Positions 25,558 through 35,198 are shown, counted from the stretch's first letter. The stretch: 64,000 nt of DNA from Algoriphagus litoralis (GCF_003259255.1 NZ_QGOL01000009.1:62001-126000), one strand, 5' to 3'. The notes: generated from the sequence alone by a model not told the origin. Made by a program: numbers and translations.

Positions 25558-27879
25558 TTAGGATTGTGAAGGAATGCTTTCTTCTTGAATTTTAATTTTT
25601 TCAGATTTTTTATCTGCTAAAATCAATACTGATGGGGAATCGGAAAACCAATCCGGTTTACCTTCAAGCAGCCTTTTCCAACTTCTATATGAAATGACCA
25701 TTAAATCCTGAGAACTTAAAAAATCAGAAGTAAGGTGATTTTCAAACCGTAATTGAATATGATTTGGAGCTACATGTTCAATGGCCCGAATTGCCTCTTT
25801 TATTTCAGTTCTTCCTTTTACTTCTCCAACCGCATCGATCAAGGTGACTTGGGCCCCGGAATTGTTGATCCATTTTTGAGCAAAGGGAACTAAGAAATCA
25901 TCTTTTGATGAGAAAATGGGGATGAATATCCGGTCAACATTTTTGAAGCCTTTGTCTATCAATACTCCGACGGGTAACCGGCTGTTTCTGATAATGCTTC
26001 TGGTTCGTTCGTCAAAAGGAAGATTTTCAAACAGATTTTCCCTTCCTGTCACTTGATTCATCAATCTGTCGGGACTGATAATTCGTGTGGTAAATCCCAA
26101 CACCTTACCCAGTAAACTTCCCTCGAAGATGGATTGACCCACACCGATGAGGAGCAAATCATAATCACCTTTGTTGGCTACTTCTACAATATCCCCTTCG
26201 ATATCTGAAGAAGCTTTGAACAGCGTAGTGACTTTTTGATGAAGTGCTTGGGATTCCTGAATGACAGGTGCAAAGCTTTCCCGTTCATAGGCAGTTTGAT
26301 TGAAATAGTTCAGTTCATCCACTGGACTTAAATGCATGGCCGTGATTGAGGCATTGCCGTTCAATTTTCGAATCAGTCCATGGGCCAATCTTACCAGCGA
26401 TCTGCCACGTTCGGGGTGGCCGAAGGAAACCAATATTCGGTAATTGCTTTGTTGGATAATTTCCTGGGGAATAAGAGAAGGTTTGGCACGAAAAGACCAA
26501 TTAATAAGATCCAATGCAGGGCCAGTCATAAAGGTAGTTACCAATGCCATGATCACCATCATCGCGAATATTTCAGGGCTCAATACACCCAGATCGTATC
26601 CGATATTGAGCACTACCAATTCCATTAAGCCCCGGGTATTCATAAGTGCTCCTATGGTAAGGCTGTCTTTCCAATTTTGCCCTACAAAACGAGCAGCTAC
26701 TGCACTGCCCACAAATTTTCCTACGACAGCAACCAGAATGATCATTCCTGTCACTTTCCACAGGTAGGGATCGTTTAAAAGTCCGATTTCTGTCCTCAAT
26801 CCTGTGTACACAAAAAATAGGGGAAGCAAAAGAACTAGGGCCACGTCTTCCACTTTTTCGATAAAGATATTTCTGAACTTGGTGTTCTCAGGCATAATAG
26901 CACCTGCCATGAATGCACCAAATAAGGCATGGATTCCGATCACTTCTGTGGCGTAGGCTGAAATGATTAGTGTAAGAAAAAAAATGGCTACAATTGGCTT
27001 GCTGAGGTTTTCTCGCGAGGTATGGAGATCACCGATCCGCTTAAGAAAGGGCCGGATCACTTTGATCATGACAAAAACATAGGCAATAGCCAGTGCAATG
27101 ACATAAAGTGAGCTGACAAAAGAACCTGCTTTGACGATAGCAATCACGGCTGCCAAAATGCACCAGGCAGTGATGTCGTCTGCCGCTGCACAAGTAATGA
27201 CTACAGTACCGAGTCTGGTTTTCTGCAAGCCTCTTTCCTGAACAATTCTGGCCAAAACCGGAAATGCCGTAATGCTCATGGCAATGCCCAAAAAAAGACC
27301 AAATGAAATAAATTCCACCTCCTCAGCGGCAAATGAAAAATAGATAAAATAGGCCAACCCTATTCCAAGGGTAAAAGGTATCACGATACTGGCATGGCTG
27401 ATAACCACGGCATCATTTGCTTTATTTCTAAGGACTTTTAGATCGAGCTCCATGCCGATGACGAACATAAACAGGATTAAACCTATCTGGCTTAGAAACT
27501 GAAGGTTGCCTAAAGATTCAACTGGGAATAGGGAAATGGAAAGTTCAGGAAATACCCAACCCAAAAGTGAAGGACCCAATACTATCCCGGCAATGATTTC
27601 ACCGATCACCGTGGGCTGACCGATTTTTTTGCTAAACCATCCAAAAAGCCTTGCCACCAAAATAATGGTCACAATCTGAGCCAATAAAATTGCCAAAGGA
27701 TGATTCAGATTGTAAGACATGGAATTTAAAAATTCCTGCCATTGGCTGGTCTTAGATTCAGTAATTTCAACGTTCCTTCCGACTTCGAGGATTTTTCCTT
27801 TTCCCAGAATGAAGTACATCAATGCGGAAAAGAGTCCGATAGTCGAAAAGTAAAAAATGGTATTCCGGTACTTTCCCAT
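25558..27879 (-). CDS. CPA2 cation:proton antiporter with C-terminal UspA-like region
   Basis: A 773-residue membrane protein. One N-terminal helix (12-28) precedes the Na+/H+ exchanger domain (about 55-455) with a dozen helices; GEIIAGIVLGPSLLGW and the charged pair in CAAADDITAWCILA are typical CPA2 (KefB/NapA) motifs, the double Asp being the ion-binding site. From about residue 480 to the end, two soluble UspA-like alpha/beta domains follow (RILVSFGHPERGRSLVRLAH...), probably nucleotide-binding regulators. It should exchange K+ or Na+ for protons across the inner membrane. Single gene on the minus strand. Confidence 0.92.
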   Translation of the reverse strand: MGKYRNTIFYFSTIGLFSALMYFILGKGKILEVGRNVEITESKTSQWQEFLNSMSYNLNHPLAILLAQIVTIILVARLFGWFSKKIGQPTVIGEIIAGIVLGPSLLGWVFPELSISLFPVESLGNLQFLSQIGLILFMFVIGMELDLKVLRNKANDAVVISHASIVIPFTLGIGLAYFIYFSFAAEEVEFISFGLFLGIAMSITAFPVLARIVQERGLQKTRLGTVVITCAAADDITAWCILAAVIAIVKAGSFVSSLYVIALAIAYVFVMIKVIRPFLKRIGDLHTSRENLSKPIVAIFFLTLIISAYATEVIGIHALFGAFMAGAIMPENTKFRNIFIEKVEDVALVLLLPLFFVYTGLRTEIGLLNDPYLWKVTGMIILVAVVGKFVGSAVAARFVGQNWKDSLTIGALMNTRGLMELVVLNIGYDLGVLSPEIFAMMVIMALVTTFMTGPALDLINWSFRAKPSLIPQEIIQQSNYRILVSFGHPERGRSLVRLAHGLIRKLNGNASITAMHLSPVDELNYFNQTAYERESFAPVIQESQALHQKVTTLFKASSDIEGDIVEVANKGDYDLLLIGVGQSIFEGSLLGKVLGFTTRIISPDRLMNQVTGRENLFENLPFDERTRSIIRNSRLPVGVLIDKGFKNVDRIFIPIFSSKDDFLVPFAQKWINNSGAQVTLIDAVGEVKGRTEIKEAIRAIEHVAPNHIQLRFENHLTSDFLSSQDLMVISYRSWKRLLEGKPDWFSDSPSVLILADKKSEKIKIQEESIPSQS

Positions 27880-28129
27880 CTATAAGGTTAGGCTATGTTT
27901 TTTGGTCCGGGCGATGCAGGTAGCTAGCTCTTCTGACTTATTGACAATCTCAATTTTCAGTAAGAAAAGGCTACCTGGCCTGGCTTGGATCAGGCAATCA
28001 TCCCCGGATATTATTGGCTGTAGGCCATTCCAAATCGATACTAATTTGAGTTATATTGGATGAATAAAAACAGTCCATGCCCTGAAAATCCGCGCAAATG
28101 AATTGAGCTGGTGATTTTTTGTAACAAGT

Positions 28130-28846
28130 TTAGGATTTCATGTTTTTTAGAAATTCTTCCCGGAATCGATCGCTGAGCGTTAGGATCATGGGTTTGCCAG
28201 TGGAGTGGTGCAAAACCGTAGTAATCTGGTCATGGGAAAAGTACTGGACAAAATCCAGGTTTATGATTTCTTGTTTGTTGATCCTGACAAAAGACTTTGA
28301 AAGGGTTATTAAAAGGGAATCAAAAGATATGTTTTTAAGGACAATGGAAGAACCGTCTTTCATTTGTGCCAATTTGTCGCGGCTATCCACTGGCGAAGTT
28401 CCGATCCAGGCCAATTGTTCAAGTGAGATCCTGGCTTTGCCTTTGTCTGTATTGCAGGTGAAATATCTGCTGGGTTCTGCCTGTGATTTGATCTGGGTTC
28501 TAGCCTTCGATATTGCCGTTTTCAATCGTTCCAGCGAAACCGGTTTAAGCAGGTAATCCACTGCATTCAGATCAAATGCCTCAGCGGCATATTCCTTGTA
28601 GGCAGTAGCAAAAATGATCGCTTTTCCCTGAAGTAGGTTCGCTACTTTAAGTCCGTTGAACAGGGGCATTTCAATATCAATTATGCACAAATCAAATTCA
28701 AGGGCGGGGAATTCTTCCAAAAACTTAGATGGATCATTGAAAGCCTTGATGACACGCAGCCCAGGTACCTGTTCGCAAAGCATTTTGAGATAGGTCAAAC
28801 CTGGCAATTCATCATCCAGTAACAGGCATTTAAGCACCTTTTCCAT
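28130..28846 (-). CDS. LytTR-family response regulator
   Basis: A 238-residue regulator: receiver with acidic pair D11-D12 and phospho-acceptor Asp57 (CIIDIEMPLFNG), conserved Lys in LLKPVSLE, then a LytTR DNA-binding domain (about 135-235) with SFVRINKQEIINLDFVQYF. Its start overlaps the kinase gene end by 17 bases, so the two are translated together. This is the second LytS/LytTR pair in the window. The antiporter gene lies 250 bases downstream on the same strand but with an ordinary spacer, so a link between them is only possible, not shown. Confidence 0.93.
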   Translation of the reverse strand: MEKVLKCLLLDDELPGLTYLKMLCEQVPGLRVIKAFNDPSKFLEEFPALEFDLCIIDIEMPLFNGLKVANLLQGKAIIFATAYKEYAAEAFDLNAVDYLLKPVSLERLKTAISKARTQIKSQAEPSRYFTCNTDKGKARISLEQLAWIGTSPVDSRDKLAQMKDGSSIVLKNISFDSLLITLSKSFVRINKQEIINLDFVQYFSHDQITTVLHHSTGKPMILTLSDRFREEFLKNMKS

Positions 28847-29570
28847 CCAGGTCTATTTTCAGTTGCGCCAGATAAACTTCCCCTTCCTTAAATCTTTCCA
28901 AAGTATACTTTCCCTTGTAAAGAATACTGAGTCTTTGGTCCAACAATTCCATTCCCAAACCACTGTTTGATTTTGAAAGAGATTCTCGTTCCGATACTTT
29001 ATTGCTTACTAAAATTGAGAATATCCCAGATCTTAGTTCGATAATAATTCGGACAAAGGAGTCCCCACTTTGAAGATCAGCATGCTTGAAAGCATTCTCT
29101 ATTAAGTCTATTGAGATCATCGGGGCCAAAACCTTGGCGAGAAAAATTGGGTCATTTTCATCAATTTTGGTTTTTACACTCAATTCAAAAAGTGGACTTA
29201 ACTTTATTTTATTGATTTCAATCAGATTCAAAGCAAACGCAATTTCTTCCTTTGGGCTTACGAACTTCTGTCTGCTTTCGTAAAGTATGTAATCCAGAAC
29301 ATTGGCTAGTTTGTCTAAGGCGAAGTAGGTTTGATAGGCGTGGGATTGTATTGAATTGAGGATATTTTTAAACAAATGGGGATTGAGTTTGGACTCTAGG
29401 TTCTCTAGTTTGAGGGAACCGGTGTTTTCCTCCAGCTGACGTAAAAGTTCAGCAGATTGTCGGTTTTCAGAAGCGGTTTTTTGAAGCTTTTTGTAAAGCA
29501 CTAAAACCGCAATCACTCCTGCTAGCAGGAGTAAGCTCAGAACCGCTATGCTGATATGTTCAATTGTCAC
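28830..29570 (-). CDS. LytS-type sensor histidine kinase with minimal sensor
   Basis: A 246-residue kinase with one membrane helix (about 7-27), a short coiled coil, then phospho-acceptor His65 in ESKLNPHLFKNILNS and an ATPase domain with the N-box IDLIENAFKHA and the lid SNSGLGMELLDQRL. There is no periplasmic domain, so it senses through its membrane helix or a partner protein. It is the first gene of a two-gene operon with the LytTR regulator. Confidence 0.9.
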   Translation of the reverse strand: MTIEHISIAVLSLLLLAGVIAVLVLYKKLQKTASENRQSAELLRQLEENTGSLKLENLESKLNPHLFKNILNSIQSHAYQTYFALDKLANVLDYILYESRQKFVSPKEEIAFALNLIEINKIKLSPLFELSVKTKIDENDPIFLAKVLAPMISIDLIENAFKHADLQSGDSFVRIIIELRSGIFSILVSNKVSERESLSKSNSGLGMELLDQRLSILYKGKYTLERFKEGEVYLAQLKIDLDGKGA

Positions 29571-30095
29571 GCTTGGTAATTAAAGTTTACCTGAAAATTA
29601 GATAAAAGTGTTTGATAATGGGCGAATTTGATGGTTTCTCTATATCAGGTAAATGGGATGCTAGCACTGCAAGCGATGGAAATTTTTATTCCTGTCCAGA
29701 TAGTGATGATAAGGAGAACTGAAGTGAAAGCAGGTGGATGGTTGAACCCTCTCAACGATTTTTTTATTGGGAAATTGCTACCCAAGTTAACTTGGGAGGA
29801 AACAGAATCAGCGTTTAAAAGGATTTGAATAGACTAGAATAATGACTTTCCGAATGGTATAGGTATAGAAATTTCCTGTAGCTGAGAAGTTAACTAAATG
29901 ACCAACGAAAAGTGCCTTATGGATCGATTAAAAATTATCGACTTAATGGCCTAGGTATTTTTTCGATTTTTACCTGAAAGGGTCTTCTCGCTCCTTAAAA
30001 GTCAATTGTTGAAAAATCCATTTGTTTCTTTTTCATAATAAACTGGGTGTAATCATTTTTGAATGCAAAATGACCCCACCCAGTTGAGTTTAGAT
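29571..30095. other. Intergenic region
   Basis: Over 500 bases; a 66-codon plus-strand frame (29628-29828) has no family features and was not accepted. No RNA or repeat is recognised. Confidence 0.4.
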
Positions 30096-30614
30096 TTATA
30101 CTGCCAACTTGATTTTTTGGCCAGATTTTAAATGTCCATTGATGGTTTGAACCCAATAGTTTGCAATGGAGACTTCATCGTCCAGCTTGGCGTCTTCTTT
30201 TTTGTCATAGACAGAAATGCTTTTTACCGCTTTCTTGGGGTCTTTGAAGTATAGCAGGATATTCAAGTATTCTGGTCTTTTGATGCGTTCCTTTTTGTGT
30301 TTCAGTTCCTCGTAGTGAACGTCCAGAGAGGCATGGTCTACTTCCTCCAAGTTGACCGTTATTTCAGAAGGGAACTGGCCATATTTGTAGTAAATCAACA
30401 TGTTTTTTTCAGTGTCCAGACCCAGAATGTAATGGTTTCGCCACTTTTGGACTTTGTTCAACACCACGTTTTTTTCAGAAGTAAATTCCTGAAATGAATG
30501 GGTGGTTTTGCTTTCCATTCCATTTGATTGGATGATGTAATACAGGTATGGCAGGCTGATTAGAAACAGCCCAAGAAGGACAATCCAAAGATTGTCCAGT
30601 GGATTAAATTCCAT
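30096..30614 (-). CDS. Membrane-anchored protein, unknown function
   Basis: A 172-residue protein with one N-terminal membrane helix (about 8-29) and a soluble cytoplasmic-type domain rich in Lys and aromatic residues; the core NHYILGLDTEKNMLIYYKYG followed by alternating strands looks like a small beta-rich fold, possibly PH-like. I do not recognise a family. It is separated by 59 bases from a smaller anchored protein gene on the same strand. Confidence 0.75.
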   Translation of the reverse strand: MEFNPLDNLWIVLLGLFLISLPYLYYIIQSNGMESKTTHSFQEFTSEKNVVLNKVQKWRNHYILGLDTEKNMLIYYKYGQFPSEITVNLEEVDHASLDVHYEELKHKKERIKRPEYLNILLYFKDPKKAVKSISVYDKKEDAKLDDEVSIANYWVQTINGHLKSGQKIKLAV

Positions 30615-30673
30615 AGATTTTTAGAGAGTTTAGTAAACGTTAATTAGAATGGGATTCGATAATTGACGTCTCT

Positions 30674-31006
30674 CTACCAAGTATGGAAGAAATGAATAAA
30701 TAGTTTTTTTATATCAAAAAGTGGAAGGCTTGAAAAGCTGGAGTTGAGTGTGGTAGTGTAAGAATAAATACCAAGGGAGGAGCTCCATCCTGTAGCGTGC
30801 ATGAAAATCTGGGATTTCCATTCAAACTCGAAGGATATGCTTTCAGGGATCTGAAGGCATTCTGATAGCTCGACATTTACGGATTGAAGCGTTGATTTGG
30901 AATCCTCCTGAAATTGAGGCCTAAGCTCTGGAGAGAAGGTAAAAAATAGGATCAGGCCAACAATCCAGTTGAATAAAAGAACACCTAGTGTCAGCCTTGA
31001 TTTCAT
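30674..31006 (-). CDS. Small anchored or secreted protein, hypothetical
   Basis: A 110-residue frame that begins with a good signal-anchor (MKSRLTLGVLLFNWIVGLIL) followed by a polar region and an aromatic-rich end. The start is credible, but the tail after residue 60 has little protein-like pattern. It could be a short lineage-specific gene or a decayed one. Confidence 0.4.
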   Translation of the reverse strand: MKSRLTLGVLLFNWIVGLILFFTFSPELRPQFQEDSKSTLQSVNVELSECLQIPESISFEFEWKSQIFMHATGWSSSLGIYSYTTTLNSSFSSLPLFDIKKLFIHFFHTW

Positions 31007-31194
31007 GATTTTACAAACACATGAAATATACGATATTTTTCATTTGCTACACGTAGCATAAAAGTTTTCGAGGAATTAATCCCTTGATAAAACTTTTTCC
31101 AGGCAAATCCAGCCCCTGATTTTTTCTGGGCCAGAGACTTAGTCCATTTCAAGGAGTTTCTTCTAGTTTCGCTTTGGATGTTTGGTGGATTTGA

Positions 31195-31524
31195 TGGAAA
31201 AGCTGTGGGATTCATCCATGCTTTGATGACCAAACCGGCCTGTGCCGACAGGCCAGATTTCTATTTAGATCGAGCTTAGAACTGACCCAGATATTTCGCC
31301 ATATCCAGTTCGAGAGCGTTAAAGGAAGCAGTATCTATGGAGGGTTAAGTTGGGAGCTGGGTACCAGAGTAATTTTTGGAGGTAAAAATCCAGGAATAGA
31401 CCAGTTGGGACGGTTGGAGTTGAAGGCTAAGCTTTCAAAAAATCCAAGCAGGAGTATAATTGTCCAATCTCTGGAAGTAATTTGTTGCTGGAGTTCAATA
31501 GCAGATCAATTTAGTATGGAGTAA
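31195..31524 (+). pseudogene. Possible coding fossil, no start codon
   Basis: The frame is open for 109 codons from just after a TGA at 31192 to a TAA at 31522, with no ATG before the last few codons. From about 31260 the translation has protein-like texture (SSIYGGLSWELGTRVIFGG). No family is recognised, so this may be the worn remnant of a larger gene or chance. Confidence 0.2.
31237..31254. repeat. Palindrome GGCCTG-tgccga-CAGGCC
   Basis: Six-base perfect GC-rich arms in an AT-rich spacer. GC-rich palindromes of this look are frequent intergenic repeats in Cyclobacteriaceae-type genomes as I recall them; only one copy is in this window. Confidence 0.4.
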
Positions 31525-32008
31525 TTCCACCAAGAAACCTAGTTAAACCCAGCTATTCGATAAGTCCTTATCTGAGTAACCTTTGACTTAATCCCATGCT
31601 TTATTGAAGCCGGGTTTAATCCCTTAAAAAAAAAATTAGGTGTAGTGACGGCGGCTTTTCAGTGTATGTGCCTGAGACAGAATTTCATCCTAAGAAGTCG
31701 TGGGACAGGTGCCCTTGTTGCAGGTTTTGGGGAAGGATAAGATGTTGAAAAAAATGTCGAATCGAATTAAAGGAACAGATTGCCTAATTTCAGATCAATT
31801 TATACACAATTAAAAGTCAGGTAAGTGAGATAAAATTAAAGTTGCCGAAAAGCTGGTGAAACAAGATTTATCACCTCGGCAAGTTGATTCATTTGCTTGT
31901 GATTTTTTATTTCATGTATATCCGCAATTGCACCAGCACTAAAGTGAAAGCAGAATAAGATTTATGAAGTCGAAATTTTTACAAAAACTCAAATAGCCTT
32001 CTTAATTA

Positions 32009-32193
32009 GCTCCGAAGGAGCCAAACCATTCATGACCCTGTACGGAGTGCAGGGTAGTCATTGATAATTTCCTTCCTTTGAGCCCTGAAAGGGTGAAACT
32101 TTAACGTGTCACCCTTTCAGGGCTCCTTTTCTAATATCTTGACTTTGCCCCCGGCTACACTGGGGGTTATGAATTGTTACGATCCTTCGGATC
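32009..32193. repeat. Cluster of five different palindromic hairpins (REP-like)
   Basis: Within 185 bases: GCTCC-gaa-GGAGC (32009-32021); ACCCTG...CAGGGT with inner AC/GT (32035-32055); a 17-base perfect pair starting GAGCCCTGAAAGG (32080-32096 and 32109-32125, 12-base loop); CCCCC...GGGGG (32148-32166); and GATCC-ttc-GGATC (32181-32193). None has a T-tract fitting a nearby gene. Such mixed clusters resemble REP elements moved by REP-associated tyrosine transposases, but no such transposase gene is in the window. Confidence 0.65.
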
Positions 32194-32404
32194 TTAGGCT
32201 ACCAAACATTGACCTTTATATCTCCTAATTAAATTTGCCTAGTGGCATCTTTGCGGATAATCATATTTTATTTTTTAGGAAAACCTGTTGATAATAAGTC
32301 AGAAACATAGGCTCATTTCTAAAAGCTAAAAAAAATGAAGAAAAAAAAGTCATGCTTGTAAGGTTGGAGGTGTTTTTTTCATCTTATAGGTAAATTTTAT
32401 CCGG

Positions 32405-32977
32405 ATGTCAAACTTAGTCAGTTTTGAAAAAACCTATCAGACTAGTTATTCTTCAATACGGCGATTATGCAGGGGGTATGCCAACGACCCTGAGGAAGCT
32501 GAGGATCTTGTTCAGGAAACATTTATATGTGCTTGGGAAAACTGGCATCGGTTCAGACAGGAATCTCTTGTAAGCACTTGGATTTACAGAATTGCTGTGA
32601 ACGTTTGTTTAGCACATATTCGGAAAGCTGGCAAAAAGCCGATTTCCACCGTAGGTGATGTACAGAAGTTTGATTCAATACCGAGTTCAGATGATGGAGT
32701 AGAAGAGAGGCTTGAACAGCTATATCAGTGCATTAGTCAACTTCGCCCCTCAGACCGAATCCTCATCACCTTGGTTTTGGAAGAATTACCCTACCTGGAA
32801 ATAGCGGCGATCACTGGAATCAAGGAGAATACGATTGCTGTAGTGCCTCCTCTGCGTTTGCCTTTGGGAAAAATTGCCTTGCAATCCCTCAATTCCAAAT
32901 TGGAAAGTGTAAGTGCTGATATTCAATTCTCTAGACACATTGCAGAAAATGTGGTTTTCAATCCAGATCCTGGATAA
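32405..32977 (+). CDS. ECF-type RNA polymerase sigma factor, region 4 atypical
   Basis: A 190-residue sigma-70 family protein. Region 2 is normal: DPEEAEDLVQETFICAWENW and the promoter-melting segment STWIYRIAVNVCLAHIRK. Region 4 begins well (LRPSDRILITLVLEELPYLEIAAITGIKENTIAV) but where a basic recognition helix such as R-x-H-R is expected it reads VPPLRLPLGK, with three prolines, and then runs into a 35-residue tail unlike the family. The protein may bind DNA poorly or be decaying. No anti-sigma factor gene follows, which also hints at a broken or relocated operon. Confidence 0.82.
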   Translation: MSNLVSFEKTYQTSYSSIRRLCRGYANDPEEAEDLVQETFICAWENWHRFRQESLVSTWIYRIAVNVCLAHIRKAGKKPISTVGDVQKFDSIPSSDDGVEERLEQLYQCISQLRPSDRILITLVLEELPYLEIAAITGIKENTIAVVPPLRLPLGKIALQSLNSKLESVSADIQFSRHIAENVVFNPDPG

Positions 32978-33603
32978 TGAAAAGATTAATACAAGACTGA
33001 AATCTGCTTGAACTATATACCTTGTCAATTCGTGCGTAGGTCGAATCACAATAAGGATACTGTTAAGACCTGTCCAATTCAATGAATATGTTTGATACAC
33101 CCAGAAGCTACTTTCCAAATTGGAACAGTTTACCTTTTCTTTTTACCCGATTAGCAGGCGCTGAAAAAAATAAAGCTCTTAAGGTTGATCCGAAGTGGTT
33201 TTGATACCATATCCCGCATATATTTTAACAGTTGATCACCTTGATTTAAAGGATCCGAGCTATGAAGTGAATAGTGGAGAAAAGGTACTTTTACAAAGGA
33301 AAAAGAATACGAGTATCTGATTTGGTATTCGGACTTTACCAAAAATGCAGACTGTCAAAATATTGCAGAACTATCCGCATCTTCCTGAATTAGAATATAG
33401 GAAGAATGTCTAAAAACAGTTGAATAAAGAACAATTGCCATCAATGGTAAGAAAAGTTTAAATAGCGCTATATTCCAGAGTTTCGTGCTTATACCACTTG
33501 AGGTTTACAGGAAGTTTGGTGTTTCCAAAAAGTGTTATTTGATAAACTTACATGCGATCCGATATGCCTCCATTATAATTACACTTTACTGAACTCAAAG
33601 ATT
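32978..33603. other. Intergenic region
   Basis: Over 600 bases after the sigma factor gene, where an anti-sigma gene would be expected. No intact frame or RNA is recognised. Confidence 0.4.
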
Positions 33604-34005
33604 ATGAAAGAAAAGAATACCAATAAAGAAATTATAAAAAGGATTTTCATGGAGCTATCCAAAGGCAATGATGAACCTCTCTTAGAAGCAATGTCAGAAG
33701 ATATGCAATGGAATTGGAAGGGCTCAGGAAAATGGTCAAAATCCTTTGTGGGTAAGAAGGAAGTCATCAATGATTTATGGGCAAACGTGAGAACTTCAAT
33801 TAAACAACCTTACACGGTTTTAGTACATCGAATCATAGCTGACGGAGCGAACGTGGTTGTTGAAATGACAGGACAAAATCAAACTATTACGGGCAAAGAT
33901 TACCTTAACAATTATTGTTGGATTTGTAGGCTTAAAGACGGAAAAATCTGTGAGATTAATGAATACATGGACACAGAATTGGTGACAAAAGCGTTTAGCG
34001 ATTAA
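33604..34005 (+). CDS. SnoaL-like / NTF2-fold protein
   Basis: A 133-residue cytosolic protein of the NTF2-like (SnoaL) fold: an N-terminal helix, then EAMSEDMQWNWKG, the short motif SFVGKKEVINDLW, and strands ending VVEMTGQNQT...NNYCWICRLKDGKICEINEYMDT. Such proteins are cone-shaped and either enzymatic (isomerase, cyclase) or ligand-binding; the substrate is unknown. The ATG at 33604 was chosen because the 24 codons upstream (from a 33532 start) are not family-like. Confidence 0.82.
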   Translation: MKEKNTNKEIIKRIFMELSKGNDEPLLEAMSEDMQWNWKGSGKWSKSFVGKKEVINDLWANVRTSIKQPYTVLVHRIIADGANVVVEMTGQNQTITGKDYLNNYCWICRLKDGKICEINEYMDTELVTKAFSD

Positions 34006-34122
34006 AATAAGGAAATGATTGGGCAAAACTTTGTAGTTGATTTTGGATTGTCCTAATCTGTTTTACACTTCCAATGTCAGCATGAGCGATATTTTTGAGC
34101 ACTATTAAATTTGGTAGGAGAA

Positions 34123-34866
34123 ATGGACTATTTGCAAAAAATCCTAACGGACTTTGAATTGCATTCCGCTGACGGAATAAAGGAGTGTTTTAGAAACGGG
34201 GTGAATCCAAATCAGGAGCTCAACGGGAAACCTTTGATTTATGAACTTATTAATATGTACACCCGGGGTCCCTTGTTCAAAAATTGTGTACAGGTTTTTG
34301 TTGAAAATGGATTAGTCTTTAATGATGATGTGTTGCTTTCTGTGTTATTGGACGAGGCTTCAGCACTTGACCAATTCCTAGTTGACAATAGGGCGGCTAT
34401 TTCAAAGAGGTATTCTTTAAACTGTGCATTTACACCGCTTTATGAAGTTTCACTGCTCCACATTTGTGCAGAATATAACCATGTAGCCTGCGCCAAAGTC
34501 CTGGTAAACCATGGGGCTGACATTAATTTCAAAGCAGGAATTGATGAGCATGGGTTTGGGGGACATACACCCATCTTCCATACAGTAAACCAAGATGGAA
34601 ATAAGAGCATCGATGCATTGAAATTTTTGATTTCCAAACAGGCAGACTTAGCCATTACTGTGAATGGGCTTATTTGGGGAAAGGGCTATGAATGGGAAAC
34701 ATTTATTCCATCTGTAAATCCAATCAGTTATTCAATGATGGGTTTGCTGAGGCAATTCCAAAGAACGGAAAAACAAATTTATGAGGTCGTTTCATTATTG
34801 ATTAAATCTCAATATGGCATTGACTATTTTCCAACTAACATTCCAAACAAATACTTGAAAAGTTAA
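34123..34866 (+). CDS. Ankyrin-repeat protein
   Basis: A 247-residue soluble protein with degenerate ankyrin repeats; the clearest units are VSLLHICAEYNHVACAKVLV with NHGADINFKAG, and HTPIFHTVNQDGN with ALKFLISKQADLAIT. There is no signal peptide. It should mediate protein-protein contacts; the partner is unknown. The ATG at 34123 is preceded by AGGAG two bases away, close for a ribosome site but better than the TTG at 34111. Confidence 0.82.
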   Translation: MDYLQKILTDFELHSADGIKECFRNGVNPNQELNGKPLIYELINMYTRGPLFKNCVQVFVENGLVFNDDVLLSVLLDEASALDQFLVDNRAAISKRYSLNCAFTPLYEVSLLHICAEYNHVACAKVLVNHGADINFKAGIDEHGFGGHTPIFHTVNQDGNKSIDALKFLISKQADLAITVNGLIWGKGYEWETFIPSVNPISYSMMGLLRQFQRTEKQIYEVVSLLIKSQYGIDYFPTNIPNKYLKS

Positions 34867-35198
34867 TAAGAATGACATAATTAAATGACAGCTACCGAGG
34901 GTTAGGTAAAAATCAATCTTGGGAATCCAAAGTCCTCAACCATCTTTTTACGCTTTAACTTTAAGTAAAAAAAAGATGTCAGTTCGATTTTTTTTATTTG
35001 AAATGGGTATTGGATCCATTAATTCAAATAACCAGTATTTACCACTTCCTTTTCACCTTAATACCCAACTCAGAATTTCAACTTTTTAATTATCTTAATC
35101 CTAATATTTGAAATCTATTACCCGCACAGTGTTAACCTTCCGATTCGATAGGTTCGATTAAAACTGAATAATTCGTTCAATAATAAAATAAGCTAACC
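34867..35198. other. Intergenic region
   Basis: AT-rich spacer before the DUF1254 gene. Nothing recognised. Confidence 0.4.

Larger units (their letters stand above)
31007..32404. other. Accessory spacer with repeats and a possible gene fossil
   Basis: Nearly 1.4 kb without an intact gene. It contains the 31237-31254 palindrome, an open frame without a start codon (31195-31524), and the palindrome cluster at 32009-32193. The rest is AT-rich and unremarkable. Confidence 0.5.

Noticed and set aside
29628..29828. Plus-strand frame of 66 codons
   Set aside because: No recognisable structure; lies in an ordinary spacer.
31003..31233. Minus-strand frame of 76 codons touching the 110-residue frame
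   Set aside because: Composition not protein-like; probably part of the decayed spacer.
33151..33342. Minus-strand frame of 63 codons after the sigma factor
   Set aside because: Considered as a broken anti-sigma gene but on the wrong strand and without a membrane helix or zinc motif.
31007..33603. Possible mobile element or genomic island
   Set aside because: No transposase, integrase, direct-repeat pair or attachment site is visible; only palindromes and gene-poor DNA.
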